Shown: in pieces, positions 16,521 to 25,787 of the stretch
Layout: every line of letters starts with the position of its first letter
Position numbering within the stretch: the stretch's first letter is position 1
Assembly: GCF_007991635.1 (NCBI RefSeq)
Contig: NZ_BJYS01000046.1
Location: 1 to 62,648 of the forward strand
From: Adhaeribacter aerolatus
GTDB taxonomy: Bacteria; Bacteroidota; Bacteroidia; Cytophagales; Hymenobacteraceae
DNA: 62,648 nt
Direction: 5' to 3'
The notes under the pieces: generated by a model
What the model was told of the DNA's origin: nothing
The model's database searches: none
The model's input: only the letters and a program-made list of their open reading frames with translations
Program-made: the position numbers and the translations under genes

Positions 16521-18365
16521 TTACCTTTTCCGTTTTTTTGGAGCTTCCCCGGCACTTTTCTGTTGCGCTTCGCGATCGGCGGCGGCTTTCATGGCATCCT
16601 GTAACCGTTTCTGGAAGCCACCTGGCTTTTTGTCCTTGTTCTTAATTTTGTTCTCTTCCAGTTTGGCCCTGATTTTATTATCGTCTACGAAACGACGGAT
16701 AATGGCCTGCTGAATAAAGGTTACAATATTTGAAACGAAATAATAGAAGCTTAAACCTGCGGCAAACGAGTTAACTACAAACATGATCATAAAAGGCATC
16801 AGGTAAGAGTAAAACTTCATAGGGCCCTGAATGGTAGTCATCTGGTTGTTAGACCAGGTATACAGGATGGTAGAGAGCGTCATGAGCACCGTAAACATAC
16901 TAATGTGGTTGCCATAAAACGGTATGGTAAACGGCAGACGGGCAAAAACATCGTACGTCGATAAATCGTGGGCCCATAAGAAAGATTCCTGGCGGAGTTC
17001 AATCGAATTCGGGAAGAAGTTAAGCAATGCAAACAGGATAGGGATCTGCAACAACATGGGAACGCAGCCGCTCATGGGGTTTACGCCCATGGTAGAGTAC
17101 AGCTTCATGGTTTCCTGCTGCGTCTTCTGCATATCGTCCGGGTGCTTTTCTTTAATGGCATCAATTTCCGGCTTCAACACCTTCATTTTTGCCATCGATA
17201 AATACGATTTATAGGTTAAAGGCGTTAGCAGGAGTTTGATAAACACCACTAATAAAATTATGATAATACCATAATTGGTGAAGTAATGCTCCAGGAAGTT
17301 AAAGATGGGTATAACAATTAACTTATTAACCCAGGCAAATACACCCCAACCCAAATCCAGGTTTTTCTGGAAATCGGCGGGCAATTGCTTCAGAATCTGG
17401 TAATCATTCGGGCCAAAGTAAAAGCTAAAATCGCCTTTGCCGGCTAAAACATCCTGCGCAGGTATTTGCAGTTGCGAAGAGAAGGTTTTTACCTCAGTGG
17501 TGTCGAGGGCGCTAAAAGAGGCTTTAAAAGTACCTTTGGTAAAACTATTATCGGCTAAGATAGCGGCTGTAAAGAAGTTTTGTTTGTTGGCCACCCATTT
17601 AAGTGGTTCTTCTACCGTAGCTACTTCGGGCTCATCGGCACTACCGGCAATATGATCAAAATCTTCTGCCGCGGTCATATAATTTAGCCGCGAACGTTCC
17701 CGGTTCTGGTTCAGGTCCTTCTCTACCTTTTTTAACTGGTCGTTCCAGGTAAACTGCAAGGGAGCATTGGCTACCAAATCGTTTAAACCGGCAAAATTTA
17801 ACTTGTAATCTACCAGGTAAGAATCAGCGGGTAAGGTATAAACCTGCTCAATGTACTGGTTAGTCGCTAGCTCGGCCCGGTAAGCCAGCACTTGCGACTG
17901 GCCTTGCTTGGTATTAATGGTTTTTACAGGTTGGGCCTGAAAGTATAAGTCTGAAAGTTTAATAACCCGGTTGTCCTGGGTTCTGAAGCTGATTTCGGTA
18001 GAACTGCTGGTCTGGTCGAACAGGATTAAAGGTTTTTTATTCCAGGTTTTATATTTTTTCAGCAATACCTCATCTACCTGGCCGCCTTTGCTGTCGAAAG
18101 TAATTTTGAGATTTTGGTTTTCCAGGACTTTTTTTTGCGCCGTACCCGTGGCAACATTGCCAAAGGCGCCTAAGGCGGCCCGCTGCTGTGCCTGTTGCAC
18201 CGAATCTACCGGACCACTAACGGGCGTTTGCGACGGTTTTACGGTAGCGGTAGGCGTGGCTTTAGGTTTGGGTTGTTCCTTGGGTTTTTCCGGCGAAAAG
18301 AAAGTCATGTACACAATCAGCATAACTGATATGAGTACTAAGCCAATGGCTTGATTTTTATCCAT
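16521..18365 (-). CDS. yidC: Membrane protein insertase YidC
   Basis: Inserts and folds inner-membrane proteins, alone or with SecYEG. It has 614 residues. An N-terminal membrane segment (about 5-22) is followed by a Pro/Thr linker, then the large periplasmic beta domain (about 75-350). The conserved five-helix core follows (about 355-580), including the LLTPLTYKSYLSMAKMKVLKPEI region and the CVPMLLQIPILFALLNFF box. The tail is strongly basic (ends KKRKR), as in forms that contact the ribosome. It lies 18 bases after pyrG and is co-transcribed with it. Confidence 0.97.
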   Translation of the reverse strand: MDKNQAIGLVLISVMLIVYMTFFSPEKPKEQPKPKATPTATVKPSQTPVSGPVDSVQQAQQRAALGAFGNVATGTAQKKVLENQNLKITFDSKGGQVDEVLLKKYKTWNKKPLILFDQTSSSTEISFRTQDNRVIKLSDLYFQAQPVKTINTKQGQSQVLAYRAELATNQYIEQVYTLPADSYLVDYKLNFAGLNDLVANAPLQFTWNDQLKKVEKDLNQNRERSRLNYMTAAEDFDHIAGSADEPEVATVEEPLKWVANKQNFFTAAILADNSFTKGTFKASFSALDTTEVKTFSSQLQIPAQDVLAGKGDFSFYFGPNDYQILKQLPADFQKNLDLGWGVFAWVNKLIVIPIFNFLEHYFTNYGIIIILLVVFIKLLLTPLTYKSYLSMAKMKVLKPEIDAIKEKHPDDMQKTQQETMKLYSTMGVNPMSGCVPMLLQIPILFALLNFFPNSIELRQESFLWAHDLSTYDVFARLPFTIPFYGNHISMFTVLMTLSTILYTWSNNQMTTIQGPMKFYSYLMPFMIMFVVNSFAAGLSFYYFVSNIVTFIQQAIIRRFVDDNKIRAKLEENKIKNKDKKPGGFQKRLQDAMKAAADREAQQKSAGEAPKKRKR

Positions 18366-18383
18366 TTTAAGTATTCTAAAAAA

Positions 18384-20012
18384 TTAAATAAGTACTTGGG
18401 TTTTGTTTTTCTGGTGATGAATGGCCGCTTTAATAAATTTTACAAATAAAGGGTGGGGGGATTGCACGGTACTCTTTAATTCCGGGTGAAACTGCGAGGC
18501 CACAAACCAGGGATGATGCTGCAACTCAATCATTTCTACCAAGTTGGTGTCGGGGTTTATGCCGGAGGCAATCATGCCGTTTTGTTCATATTTTTCTAAA
18601 TAGTCGTTATTAAACTCGTAGCGATGGCGATGCCGTTCACTAATCCGGTTTTTACCATAAACGTTGTGCGCCCGGGTTCCTTTTTTAAGCTCGCAAATAT
18701 ACGCGCCCAAACGCATGGTTCCGCCTTTTTCGGTAACTTCTTTCTGGCTGTCCATTAACCCTATAACCGGATGCGGGGTGTCCGGGTTCATTTCGGTAGA
18801 AGTTGCTGCGGCCAGGCCCAGTACATTACGGGCAAACTCTACCACGGCACACTGCATACCCAGGCAAATGCCTAAAAACGGAATATTATTTTCGCGCACG
18901 TACCGGATGGCTTCTAATTTCCCTTCGAAACCGCGTGAACCAAAACCCGGCGCAACCAGCACGCCATCCAGGTGGTGCAGGTACTGGTGTACATTATCTT
19001 CGTTCAGGTGCTCCGACTGAATGGTGTGAATATTTACTTTGCACTCGTTGTGAGCGCCGGCATGAATAAAGGCTTCGGTAATAGATTTGTAGGCATCGGG
19101 TAATTCTACGTATTTACCAACCAGCGCAATGTGTACTTCGGCGGTTGGGTTTTTCAGCCGGCCTAAAAACTCTTTCCAGCTATCCAGGTTCAGGTCTTGC
19201 TTAGAAGTAAGCTTTAATTTTTTAATTACCCGCTCGTCCAGTTTTTCTTTCCGCATCATCAGGGGCACGTCGTAAATCGTATCGGCATCCAGCGATTCGA
19301 TAACCGAGTTTACTTTAACGTTGCAGAACAATGCTATTTTCTGGCGCATTTCTACCGGAATCGGGTACTCGGAGCGGCATACCAGAATATCGGGTTGCAC
19401 CCCGGCTTCGGAAAGCGAGCGTACCGAGTGTTGGGTAGGCTTGGTTTTTAATTCCCCGGCCGCTTTTAAGTAAGGCAGTAAAGTTAAGTGAATTACCACG
19501 GAGTCGTTGGCCGGTAATTCCCAACGCAATTGCCGCACGGATTCAATAAAAGGCAATGATTCAATATCGCTTACCACACCGCCTATTTCGGTGATAACAA
19601 TATCGTATTCACCGGTTTGCCCCAATAGTAAAAGCCGGCGCTTAATTTCATCGGTTATATGCGGAATAACCTGAACGGTTTTGCCTAAGTAGGCGCCTTT
19701 GCGTTCCTGGGTAATTACGTGGTGGTAAATTTTACCGGTGGTAACATTGTTAGCCTGAGAGGTGGGCGTATTCAGGAAGCGCTCATAATGACCTAAATCC
19801 AGGTCGGTTTCGGCGCCATCGTCGGTTACATAGCATTCGCCGTGTTCGTAGGGGTTCAGGGTTCCCGGGTCGACATTGATATAAGGGTCAAATTTTTGGA
19901 TGGTAACGGAGAAGCCTCTCGCTTGTAATAATTTAGCTAAAGAGGCGGAAATTATTCCTTTGCCCAGAGAGGAGGTTACACCTCCGGTAACGAAAATATA
20001 TTTGGAAGCCAT
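18384..20012 (-). CDS. pyrG: CTP synthase
   Basis: Converts UTP, ATP and glutamine to CTP. The synthetase domain begins [18 protein letters not shown] and continues with the [19 protein letters not shown] box. The C-terminal class I glutamine amidotransferase domain has its nucleophile in GICLGMQC and the catalytic His in SQFHPE. The protein is 542 residues from the chosen ATG. An in-frame TTG at 20039 would add nine residues, but a -7 promoter box (TACCTTTG) overlaps it, so transcription must start downstream of it and ATG 20012 is right. It leads a two-gene unit with yidC. Confidence 0.97.
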   Translation of the reverse strand: MASKYIFVTGGVTSSLGKGIISASLAKLLQARGFSVTIQKFDPYINVDPGTLNPYEHGECYVTDDGAETDLDLGHYERFLNTPTSQANNVTTGKIYHHVITQERKGAYLGKTVQVIPHITDEIKRRLLLLGQTGEYDIVITEIGGVVSDIESLPFIESVRQLRWELPANDSVVIHLTLLPYLKAAGELKTKPTQHSVRSLSEAGVQPDILVCRSEYPIPVEMRQKIALFCNVKVNSVIESLDADTIYDVPLMMRKEKLDERVIKKLKLTSKQDLNLDSWKEFLGRLKNPTAEVHIALVGKYVELPDAYKSITEAFIHAGAHNECKVNIHTIQSEHLNEDNVHQYLHHLDGVLVAPGFGSRGFEGKLEAIRYVRENNIPFLGICLGMQCAVVEFARNVLGLAAATSTEMNPDTPHPVIGLMDSQKEVTEKGGTMRLGAYICELKKGTRAHNVYGKNRISERHRHRYEFNNDYLEKYEQNGMIASGINPDTNLVEMIELQHHPWFVASQFHPELKSTVQSPHPLFVKFIKAAIHHQKNKTQVLI

Positions 20013-20036
20013 AAGTTGAGTAAGTCTTATGGAATA

Positions 20037-20044
20037 CAAAGGTA
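20037..20044 (-). promoter_or_regulatory. -7 box (TACCTTTG) of pyrG-yidC
   Basis: A perfect TAnnTTTG match on the minus strand, 25 bases before the chosen ATG. It overlaps the alternative TTG start at 20039 and so rules that start out. Confidence 0.55.
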
Positions 20045-20235
20045 CGATATAAAACCAGATTTAAGAATTTAAAATAAATATTCGGATTTACTTCTCTCAA
20101 AAAAATAGGCTAGTGTGGCAAAATCTTTTCAGAATTAGCCAATATTTATTATCCCAAATTTAAAAATGTGCAATATTTCTGTAATTGCCAAATTAGCCAT
20201 CGTACTTCTATAAACCACCATTCAGGCTTTGCTAT

Positions 20236-21105
20236 TTATAGCATTTGCCGCAATGCTAGGTAATAATTTTTATAGGCTTGTTCGCTATAATTCAGGTAAA
20301 GCATGGGCTCAATTAATTCCAGTTCCATTAACCGGAATTCACCGTTACTTTCTACCCCGTCTACCCGCGCATACAGACAGCCGGGGGCAAATTGCTGCAA
20401 TAATTGTTGGGCATAATGCATAACATAAACAGGTGGTGTAGTCGGGATAATAGCTCCGCCAAAATAATGCTGCACCCGAAAATCGCCGCTGCGGGGTACT
20501 TTTAACACGCTATGACTAAACTGGCCGTTAAAAAATATTAAAGACCATTCGCCTTTGTTTTGAATCTCCGGCATAAAGGGTTGCACCAGGAAAGCTTCTT
20601 CCTGCAGGAGTTGATTTATTTGGGTTTCGTACAGTTGATTATTGGCTTGAGAAATTGAAAAAGTGTTTTTAGCACCCCCGCTTACCGCTGGTTTTAAGAT
20701 TATATTTTTGGTATTCCAGGTGCTAAAATAGGAAGCTGCGGTAAACTTACCGGCTTGCTCTATTAATTGGGTAGGCACAATGGTAAAGCCAGCTTCCTCC
20801 ACTGCCAGTAAATATTCTTTATTCAGATTCCACCGAACCACCGAAGTAGGATTTAGAACCCGGACGCCTAAATGATCCAACTCATTTAACCAATTCTGGA
20901 AAAGATTTACTTTGTCAAAATAATCCCACGGCGATTTTAAAATGATGGTGTCATATTGTTGCCAGTTTACTTCCGGGTTGGTCCAGATTTCATACTTTAC
21001 TTCTAATTCTTTTTGGCTTAAATAATGGTGCAGATGCGTATCTTCCCGGGAGCCCTCGCCGGGATATTTTCCTTCGTCGTTGTACGTAACCAGCGCTAGT
21101 TTCAT
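20236..21105 (-). CDS. ATP-grasp domain protein (RimK/glutathione-synthetase-like)
   Basis: 289 residues from ATG 21105. The upstream extension in the same frame is poor and lacks similarity, and the MKLALVTYNDEG start is typical. The N-terminal part is a preATP-grasp Rossmann-like domain with the IILKSPWDYF box. The ATP-grasp part shows NKEYLLAVEEAG, the IILKPAVSGGAKNTF phosphate-loop strand and a C-terminal RLMELELIEPMLYL metal-binding stretch (conserved E and N). It probably ligates an amino acid or peptide to a carboxylate. The substrate is unknown. It lies 81 bases downstream of an SDR gene on the same strand. Confidence 0.8.
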   Translation of the reverse strand: MKLALVTYNDEGKYPGEGSREDTHLHHYLSQKELEVKYEIWTNPEVNWQQYDTIILKSPWDYFDKVNLFQNWLNELDHLGVRVLNPTSVVRWNLNKEYLLAVEEAGFTIVPTQLIEQAGKFTAASYFSTWNTKNIILKPAVSGGAKNTFSISQANNQLYETQINQLLQEEAFLVQPFMPEIQNKGEWSLIFFNGQFSHSVLKVPRSGDFRVQHYFGGAIIPTTPPVYVMHYAQQLLQQFAPGCLYARVDGVESNGEFRLMELELIEPMLYLNYSEQAYKNYYLALRQML

Positions 21106-21186
21106 GTTTTGGTTTATAAGGCAGGAGCAAAGCGCCCACCTATATATTAAATGCTTGGGTATAATAATTTCACAAATATCTGTCAA

Positions 21187-21963
21187 TCAGCTAAAACCCT
21201 GCACCGAAAAACCACCGTCTACCGCCAGGCACTGGCCGGTTATATAACTGGCTGCCGGCATACACAAGAAAGCGGCGGCCGCCGCCACCTCTTCGGGTTG
21301 ACCGATGCGTTTTAAAGGGGTGCGGTCTAGTACGGCCTGCAAATATTCCGGATTTTTGAGTACACTTTCGGCCAGAGGTGTCTGGATATACCAGGGCGCA
21401 ATGGCATTAACCAATATACCATCGGGCGCCCATTCAACGGCCAGGTAACGGCTCAGGTGGTTCAGAGCCGCTTTGGTCATGCCGTAAATAGCGCCGGTGC
21501 GCACGTGGCGCAAGCCCGCTACCGAAGAAATATTAATGATGCGGCTCTGGGATTGTTGTTTCAGTAAGGGGTAAGCCAGTTGGCACAAATGAAAAGCCGA
21601 TTTTAAATTGGTTTCGAGTAACTGATTATAGTCATTATCGGAATAGGCATCGGTGCTTTTGCGAATATTGGTACCAACGTTGTTTACCAGAATATCCAAA
21701 TTACCCCAGGTCTCCGAAATACTTAAAATCAAAGCTTTGCGGTCTTCGGCTTTACTCATATCGCCGGTAAACCCGGTGGCCGGTAGGTTTTGGCTTTGCC
21801 ATTGGGCCAGTACCTGCTGCATATCTTTGGTTTTGCGGGCCACTATCAGTACTTCGGCGCCTAATGCCAGAAATTCTTCGGCAATCGCTTTGCCTATCCC
21901 TTTGGTGCCGCCGGTTACCAGCGCTCTTTTATGCTGCAACGACCATCGTTCGGCTATATTCAT
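21187..21963 (-). CDS. SDR family oxidoreductase (tropinone-reductase-like)
   Basis: 258 residues of a classical short-chain dehydrogenase: the cofactor motif TGGTKGIG at about 18-25, NNVGTN near 91, catalytic Ser in ISSVAG near 143, and YGMTK (Tyr/Lys) near 157. The [11 protein letters not shown] ending is standard. A basic residue after the Gly motif (VARKTKD) suggests NADPH. The sequence resembles tropinone-reductase-like and 3-oxoacyl-reductase-like SDRs. The substrate is not predictable. Confidence 0.9.
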   Translation of the reverse strand: MNIAERWSLQHKRALVTGGTKGIGKAIAEEFLALGAEVLIVARKTKDMQQVLAQWQSQNLPATGFTGDMSKAEDRKALILSISETWGNLDILVNNVGTNIRKSTDAYSDNDYNQLLETNLKSAFHLCQLAYPLLKQQSQSRIINISSVAGLRHVRTGAIYGMTKAALNHLSRYLAVEWAPDGILVNAIAPWYIQTPLAESVLKNPEYLQAVLDRTPLKRIGQPEEVAAAAAFLCMPAASYITGQCLAVDGGFSVQGFS

Positions 21964-22029
21964 TTGGGTAAATAGCTAGGTGAAGAAAAATAAACTTTGT
22001 TTACTGCTTAACGGGAGAAAAAGATTTTT

Positions 22030-23085
22030 TTAAGGCTTAAGGGCTTGTTTTTGCAGGAAGGCTTGTACCCCTTGCCGGCCGCTTTCCAGCAGTATGTCCT
22101 TGTCTTTTTCGGTGAGCCGCCGGATGCGCTCGCCGTAGCCCTTCGTACTGACCGAAATGGTCCGGTTCCAGTCTTCGGGGGCTAATTGCTGCCGGTTTAA
22201 TCCTTCTAACACAATGGCGTAAAAGGCCCGTACATAATCTTTAAAATTATTAATCTGGTAAGGCGCCAAACCGGCTCCTTGCTGGTCGTATTTTATTTGT
22301 TCGTCGGTATCGAGGCGAATACCTAAGGTTTGCGCATTAAATAGTTTAACCGAGTCCGGCGCCGGGATACCCATATACCGGGGATGATCAAATAGACTGA
22401 TGGGAAAGTTAGCCAAAATGCCACCATCCACCATAACATCTACATCGGAACGATTACCCGGCTTTTTTACCAGGTTGCCAGCCTGGTCGAGGAAAACCGC
22501 CCGGAAGTAGAGGGGAATGGACATAGATATACGTACGGCATCACTGACTTTCATGTGGGGGTAGGTTTCGTACGAAAATACTACCGGTTCTTGTTTGGTA
22601 AGATTAGTGCCTAGTACATATAAATCGCGGGCTTTGCCCTGGGTGTGCAAGTTATGCAGTTGTTCGAAAGTTATATGGGGAGTGCCGGTTTTCTGGTGTA
22701 GCCGTTCTTCCAGCCATTTCCGGAACTTTTCGCCCCGGTACCAGCCAAATTGATTAATCAAACGCGAAAATCCACCTAAAAAGAACAAACGTCCATCGGT
22801 AAACTGCTGCACCGGGGTTTTAAAGGTGATGCGGGTTATTTCTTCGGGTGAGTAGCCCACGGCAAACAACGCGGCCTGAATGGCGCCGGCAGAAGTGCCA
22901 CCTACCCGCTGAATGGGCACTAACATTGCTCGGTCGTTCAATTCAGCTAATGCACCGCCATAAGCAATACCCCGAATGCCTCCTCCTTCCAAAACCAGAT
23001 TTTTGTAAATAGGGGATTGGGCCATAATCGACTCGAAAGCAGCAATTAAGTAGAGTAGAACTACCAACAGGCCATATTTTTTCAT
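22030..23085 (-). CDS. Secreted patatin-like phospholipase
   Basis: 351 residues with an N-terminal signal peptide (about 1-22). The patatin domain has the oxyanion loop LEGGGIRGIAYGG near residue 33, the nucleophile elbow GGTSAG near 64, and the catalytic Asp in VDGGILANFP near 218. The Ser-Asp dyad is complete, so an active lipid acyl hydrolase is expected in the periplasm or outer membrane. No beta-barrel POTRA/surface-antigen domain follows, unlike the PlpD type. It is alone, with no visible operon partner. Confidence 0.9.
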   Translation of the reverse strand: MKKYGLLVVLLYLIAAFESIMAQSPIYKNLVLEGGGIRGIAYGGALAELNDRAMLVPIQRVGGTSAGAIQAALFAVGYSPEEITRITFKTPVQQFTDGRLFFLGGFSRLINQFGWYRGEKFRKWLEERLHQKTGTPHITFEQLHNLHTQGKARDLYVLGTNLTKQEPVVFSYETYPHMKVSDAVRISMSIPLYFRAVFLDQAGNLVKKPGNRSDVDVMVDGGILANFPISLFDHPRYMGIPAPDSVKLFNAQTLGIRLDTDEQIKYDQQGAGLAPYQINNFKDYVRAFYAIVLEGLNRQQLAPEDWNRTISVSTKGYGERIRRLTEKDKDILLESGRQGVQAFLQKQALKP

Positions 23086-23251
23086 CTGGGGTAAGAGATT
23101 ACGAAGTATTTTATTTTACCCGAATAGGAGCGAGTATGCGCATATTTAAATTTAATGGAACTTGATTAATAACATGAAGTTGTAGTAGAAGAATAGCAAA
23201 TAGAAACAGGGTTAAAAGCAATTCGTCCTGGGAGAAGATATACAATATTAA

Positions 23252-23719
23252 TTAATGATCAGCTTGCAGCTCACCGGCTGCTCTTTTAAAATCTTCAAAA
23301 TTAATCTGACCGAATTCCTGGTCGTATAGTTGAAAGCCGCCGGCTTTAAAATGGAGTTCTCCGGCTTCAATATTATGCAAGTACGAATTACAGAAAATAA
23401 TAAAATCCTGGTTATTTATCTTATCGGCGGTTTCGCGGTTGCGTAATTGCAAACCTTGTATTTGGAGGCCAATGCCAAAAAAATATTCCGGATCATTCTG
23501 TGCAATTCGTTCTTCCAGGGTTTGCGTATAGCTGAGGTAAAATAATTTAGTACAGTCTCGTAATACCAAATGCAAGGTATCGGTGTTTGCCAACAATTGA
23601 GAAGCTACCGGGGTTTTAATCTGGAGGCGAAGAACTTGCTGACCATAAGAATAGTCAACGATTTGGGTGCCTTGTAACCGGATAAAAAGATCTTCAAGAG
23701 CATAAGGGTTTTGGTTCAT
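23252..23719 (-). CDS. Hypothetical protein
   Basis: 155 residues, no signal peptide, no membrane segment. It is probably a mixed alpha/beta cytoplasmic protein with many aromatic and acidic residues. The sequence (starts MNQNPYALEDLFIRL, ends AAGELQADH) matches no family I recognise. Codon use is like its neighbours, so a native gene is likely. It is divergent from the truncated gene at 23820. Confidence 0.6.
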   Translation of the reverse strand: MNQNPYALEDLFIRLQGTQIVDYSYGQQVLRLQIKTPVASQLLANTDTLHLVLRDCTKLFYLSYTQTLEERIAQNDPEYFFGIGLQIQGLQLRNRETADKINNQDFIIFCNSYLHNIEAGELHFKAGGFQLYDQEFGQINFEDFKRAAGELQADH

Positions 23720-23819
23720 ATTTCACCATAATAAAACTTCAGGGTTTACGGATTTTGTTTAACAAAAAGTTTTAAAAATTTGTATTCCCTGTAATAAAAT
23801 AAAGAAAGTAAAAGTAGCA

Positions 23820-24064
23820 ATGAAGGGCCGGTACTTGTATTTTTTGATGCTAATTTTTTTATTTTTTTCAGAAAATGTTTTCAGTCAGACCCGCACCTGG
23901 GAAATTGCTGTAGCTGGTGGGATTGCCGGAAACATCAAATCTCCCTTAAAAATTTACCAGCATAACCAACCTTCGCTGGCGATTAAAGCCAGGTATAAAA
24001 CAGAGCCTTTACATTCGCCTATTTATTATGATATACGAATAGCTACCTGGCAGAATACCAGGGG
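23820..24064 (+). pseudogene. 5' fragment of an outer-membrane/secreted protein gene
   Basis: The first 80 or so codons look real: a signal peptide ending VFSQ, then AGGIAGNIKSPLKIYQ and PLHSPIYYDIRIATWQN. This is the style of Bacteroidota proteins of about 200 residues with a beta-barrel-like body. After about NTRG the frame continues to 24263 as an Arg/Pro/Leu/Cys-rich stretch unlike a protein of this kind, and the DNA turns GC-rich. I infer that the gene was broken near 24060 by inserted DNA. No convincing 3' part was found beyond the IS element. Confidence 0.5.
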
Positions 24065-24434
24065 TAGGGTGCTAACTCATAGCAGGAACCTAAGAAGCCT
24101 CCCGGCCGGCGGTCCCCGTTTGGCCACTCGGGCTGCTCATCTTTCCTTTCCTCCTCTCGTCGGAATGCTGCGCACCGGAAAGCTGAAAGGCCCTCGCTGT
24201 CCAAACTGCTGTAGTATGCGCTTAGCTGATGCCTTACTAGGTTCAATCAATATTAAATTCTAAACCTTCCCAGCAAAGCTATTTCATACTGTTCCGGTTC
24301 AGCCGACTCCTTCCCTAGTTTAGGGAAGGTGCCCGCAGGGCGGAAGGGTTAACCTCATCCAGGAGAAAAGGTAAGGCCCGCCGCAGAGGCGAAAGCCAGC
24401 CAACAAAAAAGCTAATGATCGACCAGATTGCCTA
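24065..24434. repeat. GC-rich repetitive spacer with perfect hairpins
   Basis: Composition differs sharply from the flanks. CCTTCCCTA (24309-24317) pairs perfectly with TAGGGAAGG (24321-24329) over a 3-base loop, then GCCC-GCA-GGGC (24331-24341) follows. The hairpin plus TGCCCGCAGGGCGG block resembles intergenic repeats I associate with Cytophagales genomes, from memory only. A minus-strand frame at 24043-24246 exists but looks non-coding. This could be a MITE-like insertion or the end of an older element. Confidence 0.4.
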
Positions 24435-24497
24435 GTGCTTGATAAAGAATTAAATGTCTGTTGATTTTGTTAATCTGACAAATAAAACAGTGAAAAG

Positions 24498-24965
24498 ATG
24501 GCCGAGCGGTATAGGTTAAAATTAACCGAAGAAGAGCAAACGTATTTGATGGGGATACTCAGCAAGAAGAAAGCCTCAGCTAAGCAAGTCGTACGAGGCC
24601 AGGTTATATTGGCCGTAGCCGAGAACGGGTTGAATAAAGTTGATACCGAAGTATCAAGATTATATGGACTAAGCACCAAGAGCATTGAACGTTTGCGTAA
24701 GCGTTGTTGTCAGGAAGGGCTTCAGGTGGCTTTAGCAGGTAAGAAGCGGGAAGTATTTAAAGAAAAGAAGCTCACCGGCGAAGTGGAAGCCAAGCTTTCG
24801 ATGTTGGCCTGTATTACTCCTCCTGCCGGTCATGAACGCTGGACCCTGCAGCTTTTGGCCGATAAGATGGTGGCCCTGAACTACATTGATGCCATCAGCC
24901 ATACGAGTGTGGGCGTACTGTTAAAAAAAATGAACTTAAACCCTGGCGCGAGAAGATGTGGGTGA
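24498..24965 (+). CDS. IS630 transposase, ORF A (N-terminal DNA-binding part)
   Basis: 155 residues in frame 0, starting MAERYRLKLTEEEQ. It carries the helix-turn-helix (about 28-65, with VSRLYGLSTKSIERLRKR) and a second winged-helix-like domain (about 85-145) that bind the terminal repeats. The frame runs over A8 at 24923-24930 and ends soon afterwards with residues (MNLNPGARRCG) unlike a transposase. Reading the same DNA in the -1 frame from the A run gives KKNELKPWREKMWVIP, which joins smoothly to ORF B. Confidence 0.9.
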   Translation: MAERYRLKLTEEEQTYLMGILSKKKASAKQVVRGQVILAVAENGLNKVDTEVSRLYGLSTKSIERLRKRCCQEGLQVALAGKKREVFKEKKLTGEVEAKLSMLACITPPAGHERWTLQLLADKMVALNYIDAISHTSVGVLLKKMNLNPGARRCG

Positions 24966-25615
24966 TACCGGCAGCATCAGCGGAGTTTGTCTGCCAGATG
25001 GAACAGGTGCTGGATGTCTACCAGCGTCCTTATGCCGAGCACTACCCGGTAGTATGCCTGGATGAGTCGCCCAAGCAGCTCATCTCCGCAAGCAGAACAC
25101 CCCTAAAGAGCAGCAAGGGCACTACCTTGTATGACAGCGAATACGTACGCCATAGTCTGGTGCAAATCTACATGCTCTTTGAACCTTTGGCGGGCAAAAG
25201 AACCGTGGAACTGCGCCAGAGCAATAATCGGCTGGAGTGGGCAAAGGTAGTAGCGGATATGGTAGAAAAGCAATATGCTGCTGCTACCAAGATAACCCTG
25301 GTGCAGGACAACCTGAAGGCCCACAAGCCAGCGGCCTTGTATGAAGTCTTTGAACCACAACGCGCCAAAGCCATTTTGGACAAAATAGAATTTGTCTTCA
25401 CGCCCAAACATGGCTCTTGGCTCAATATGGCGGAAATAGAGTTCTCCGTGCTTAAAAGGCAAGTCACCAAACACAGAATGGCGGATAAACAACTCCTGGC
25501 ACAGCATATAGAATGCTGGCAAAGGGAACGCAACCAAAAACAGGTAAAAGCTAACTGGCACTTCCAAACGAATGATGCCAGAATAAAACTTCGTAAACTT
25601 TACCCGACTATCTAA
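24956..25615 (+). CDS. IS630 transposase, ORF B (catalytic DDE part)
   Basis: 219 residues from the first ATG, but the protein-like frame begins at the A8 run (24923-24930), so expression as an A-B fusion of about 372 residues by -1 frameshifting is likely. The DDE_3-type catalytic residues are visible: Asp in VVCLDES near the start, Asp in LVQDNLKAHKP, and the acidic residue in WLNMAEIEFSVLK. The ORF A and ORF B frames overlap by 10 bases. It ends 14 bases before the element edge. Confidence 0.9.
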   Translation: MWVIPAASAEFVCQMEQVLDVYQRPYAEHYPVVCLDESPKQLISASRTPLKSSKGTTLYDSEYVRHSLVQIYMLFEPLAGKRTVELRQSNNRLEWAKVVADMVEKQYAAATKITLVQDNLKAHKPAALYEVFEPQRAKAILDKIEFVFTPKHGSWLNMAEIEFSVLKRQVTKHRMADKQLLAQHIECWQRERNQKQVKANWHFQTNDARIKLRKLYPTI

Positions 25616-25736
25616 CCTTTATCAAGCACTAGAGATATAATGTTTATTTGCATTGGTATTAAGCAGCAAAATTTGGGCCTGTTCCTGGAGTTATACTTTA
25701 AAAAAACATTAATAAAAGTTCTGGTAAAAAGGCATG

Positions 25737-25766
25737 AAAAAACCGCCACTTCTTTCGGAGTGGCGG
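25737..25766 (-). terminator. Terminator of the menB-menE-peptidase unit
   Basis: CCGCCACT (25743-25750) pairs with AGTGGCGG (25759-25766). The A6 run at 25737-25742 becomes a T run on the minus strand, 21 bases after the peptidase stop. Confidence 0.85.
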
Positions 25767-25787
25767 CTCTATTTCATTAAAAAGCAA

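Larger units (their letters stand above)
24435..25629 (+). mobile_element. Complete IS630-family insertion sequence (1195 bp)
   Basis: The ends are perfect inverted repeats: GTGCTTGATAAAG at 24435-24447 and its reverse complement at 25617-25629. Each end is flanked by TA (24433-24434 and 25630-25631), the TA target duplication expected of the IS630/Tc1 group. The chance neighbours C and G extend the visible repeat to 16 bp. Inside is one transposase split over two frames. The intact ends and reading frames suggest a recent insertion. The inferred empty site reads GCC-TA-GAGATA. Confidence 0.92.

Noticed and set aside
20013-20039. TTG start for pyrG at 20039
   Set aside because: A -7 box overlaps the codon, so the transcript would not include it; ATG 20012 gives the standard N-terminus.
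24043-24246. Minus-strand frame of 67 codons inside the GC-rich spacer
   Set aside because: Arg/Glu/Pro-rich, no family, and it lies in DNA that looks repetitive. A chance frame is more likely.
25638-25776. Plus-strand frame after the IS that might be the lost 3' end of the broken gene at 23820
   Set aside because: It reads through the terminator hairpin at 25743-25766 and shows no convincing beta-barrel ending.
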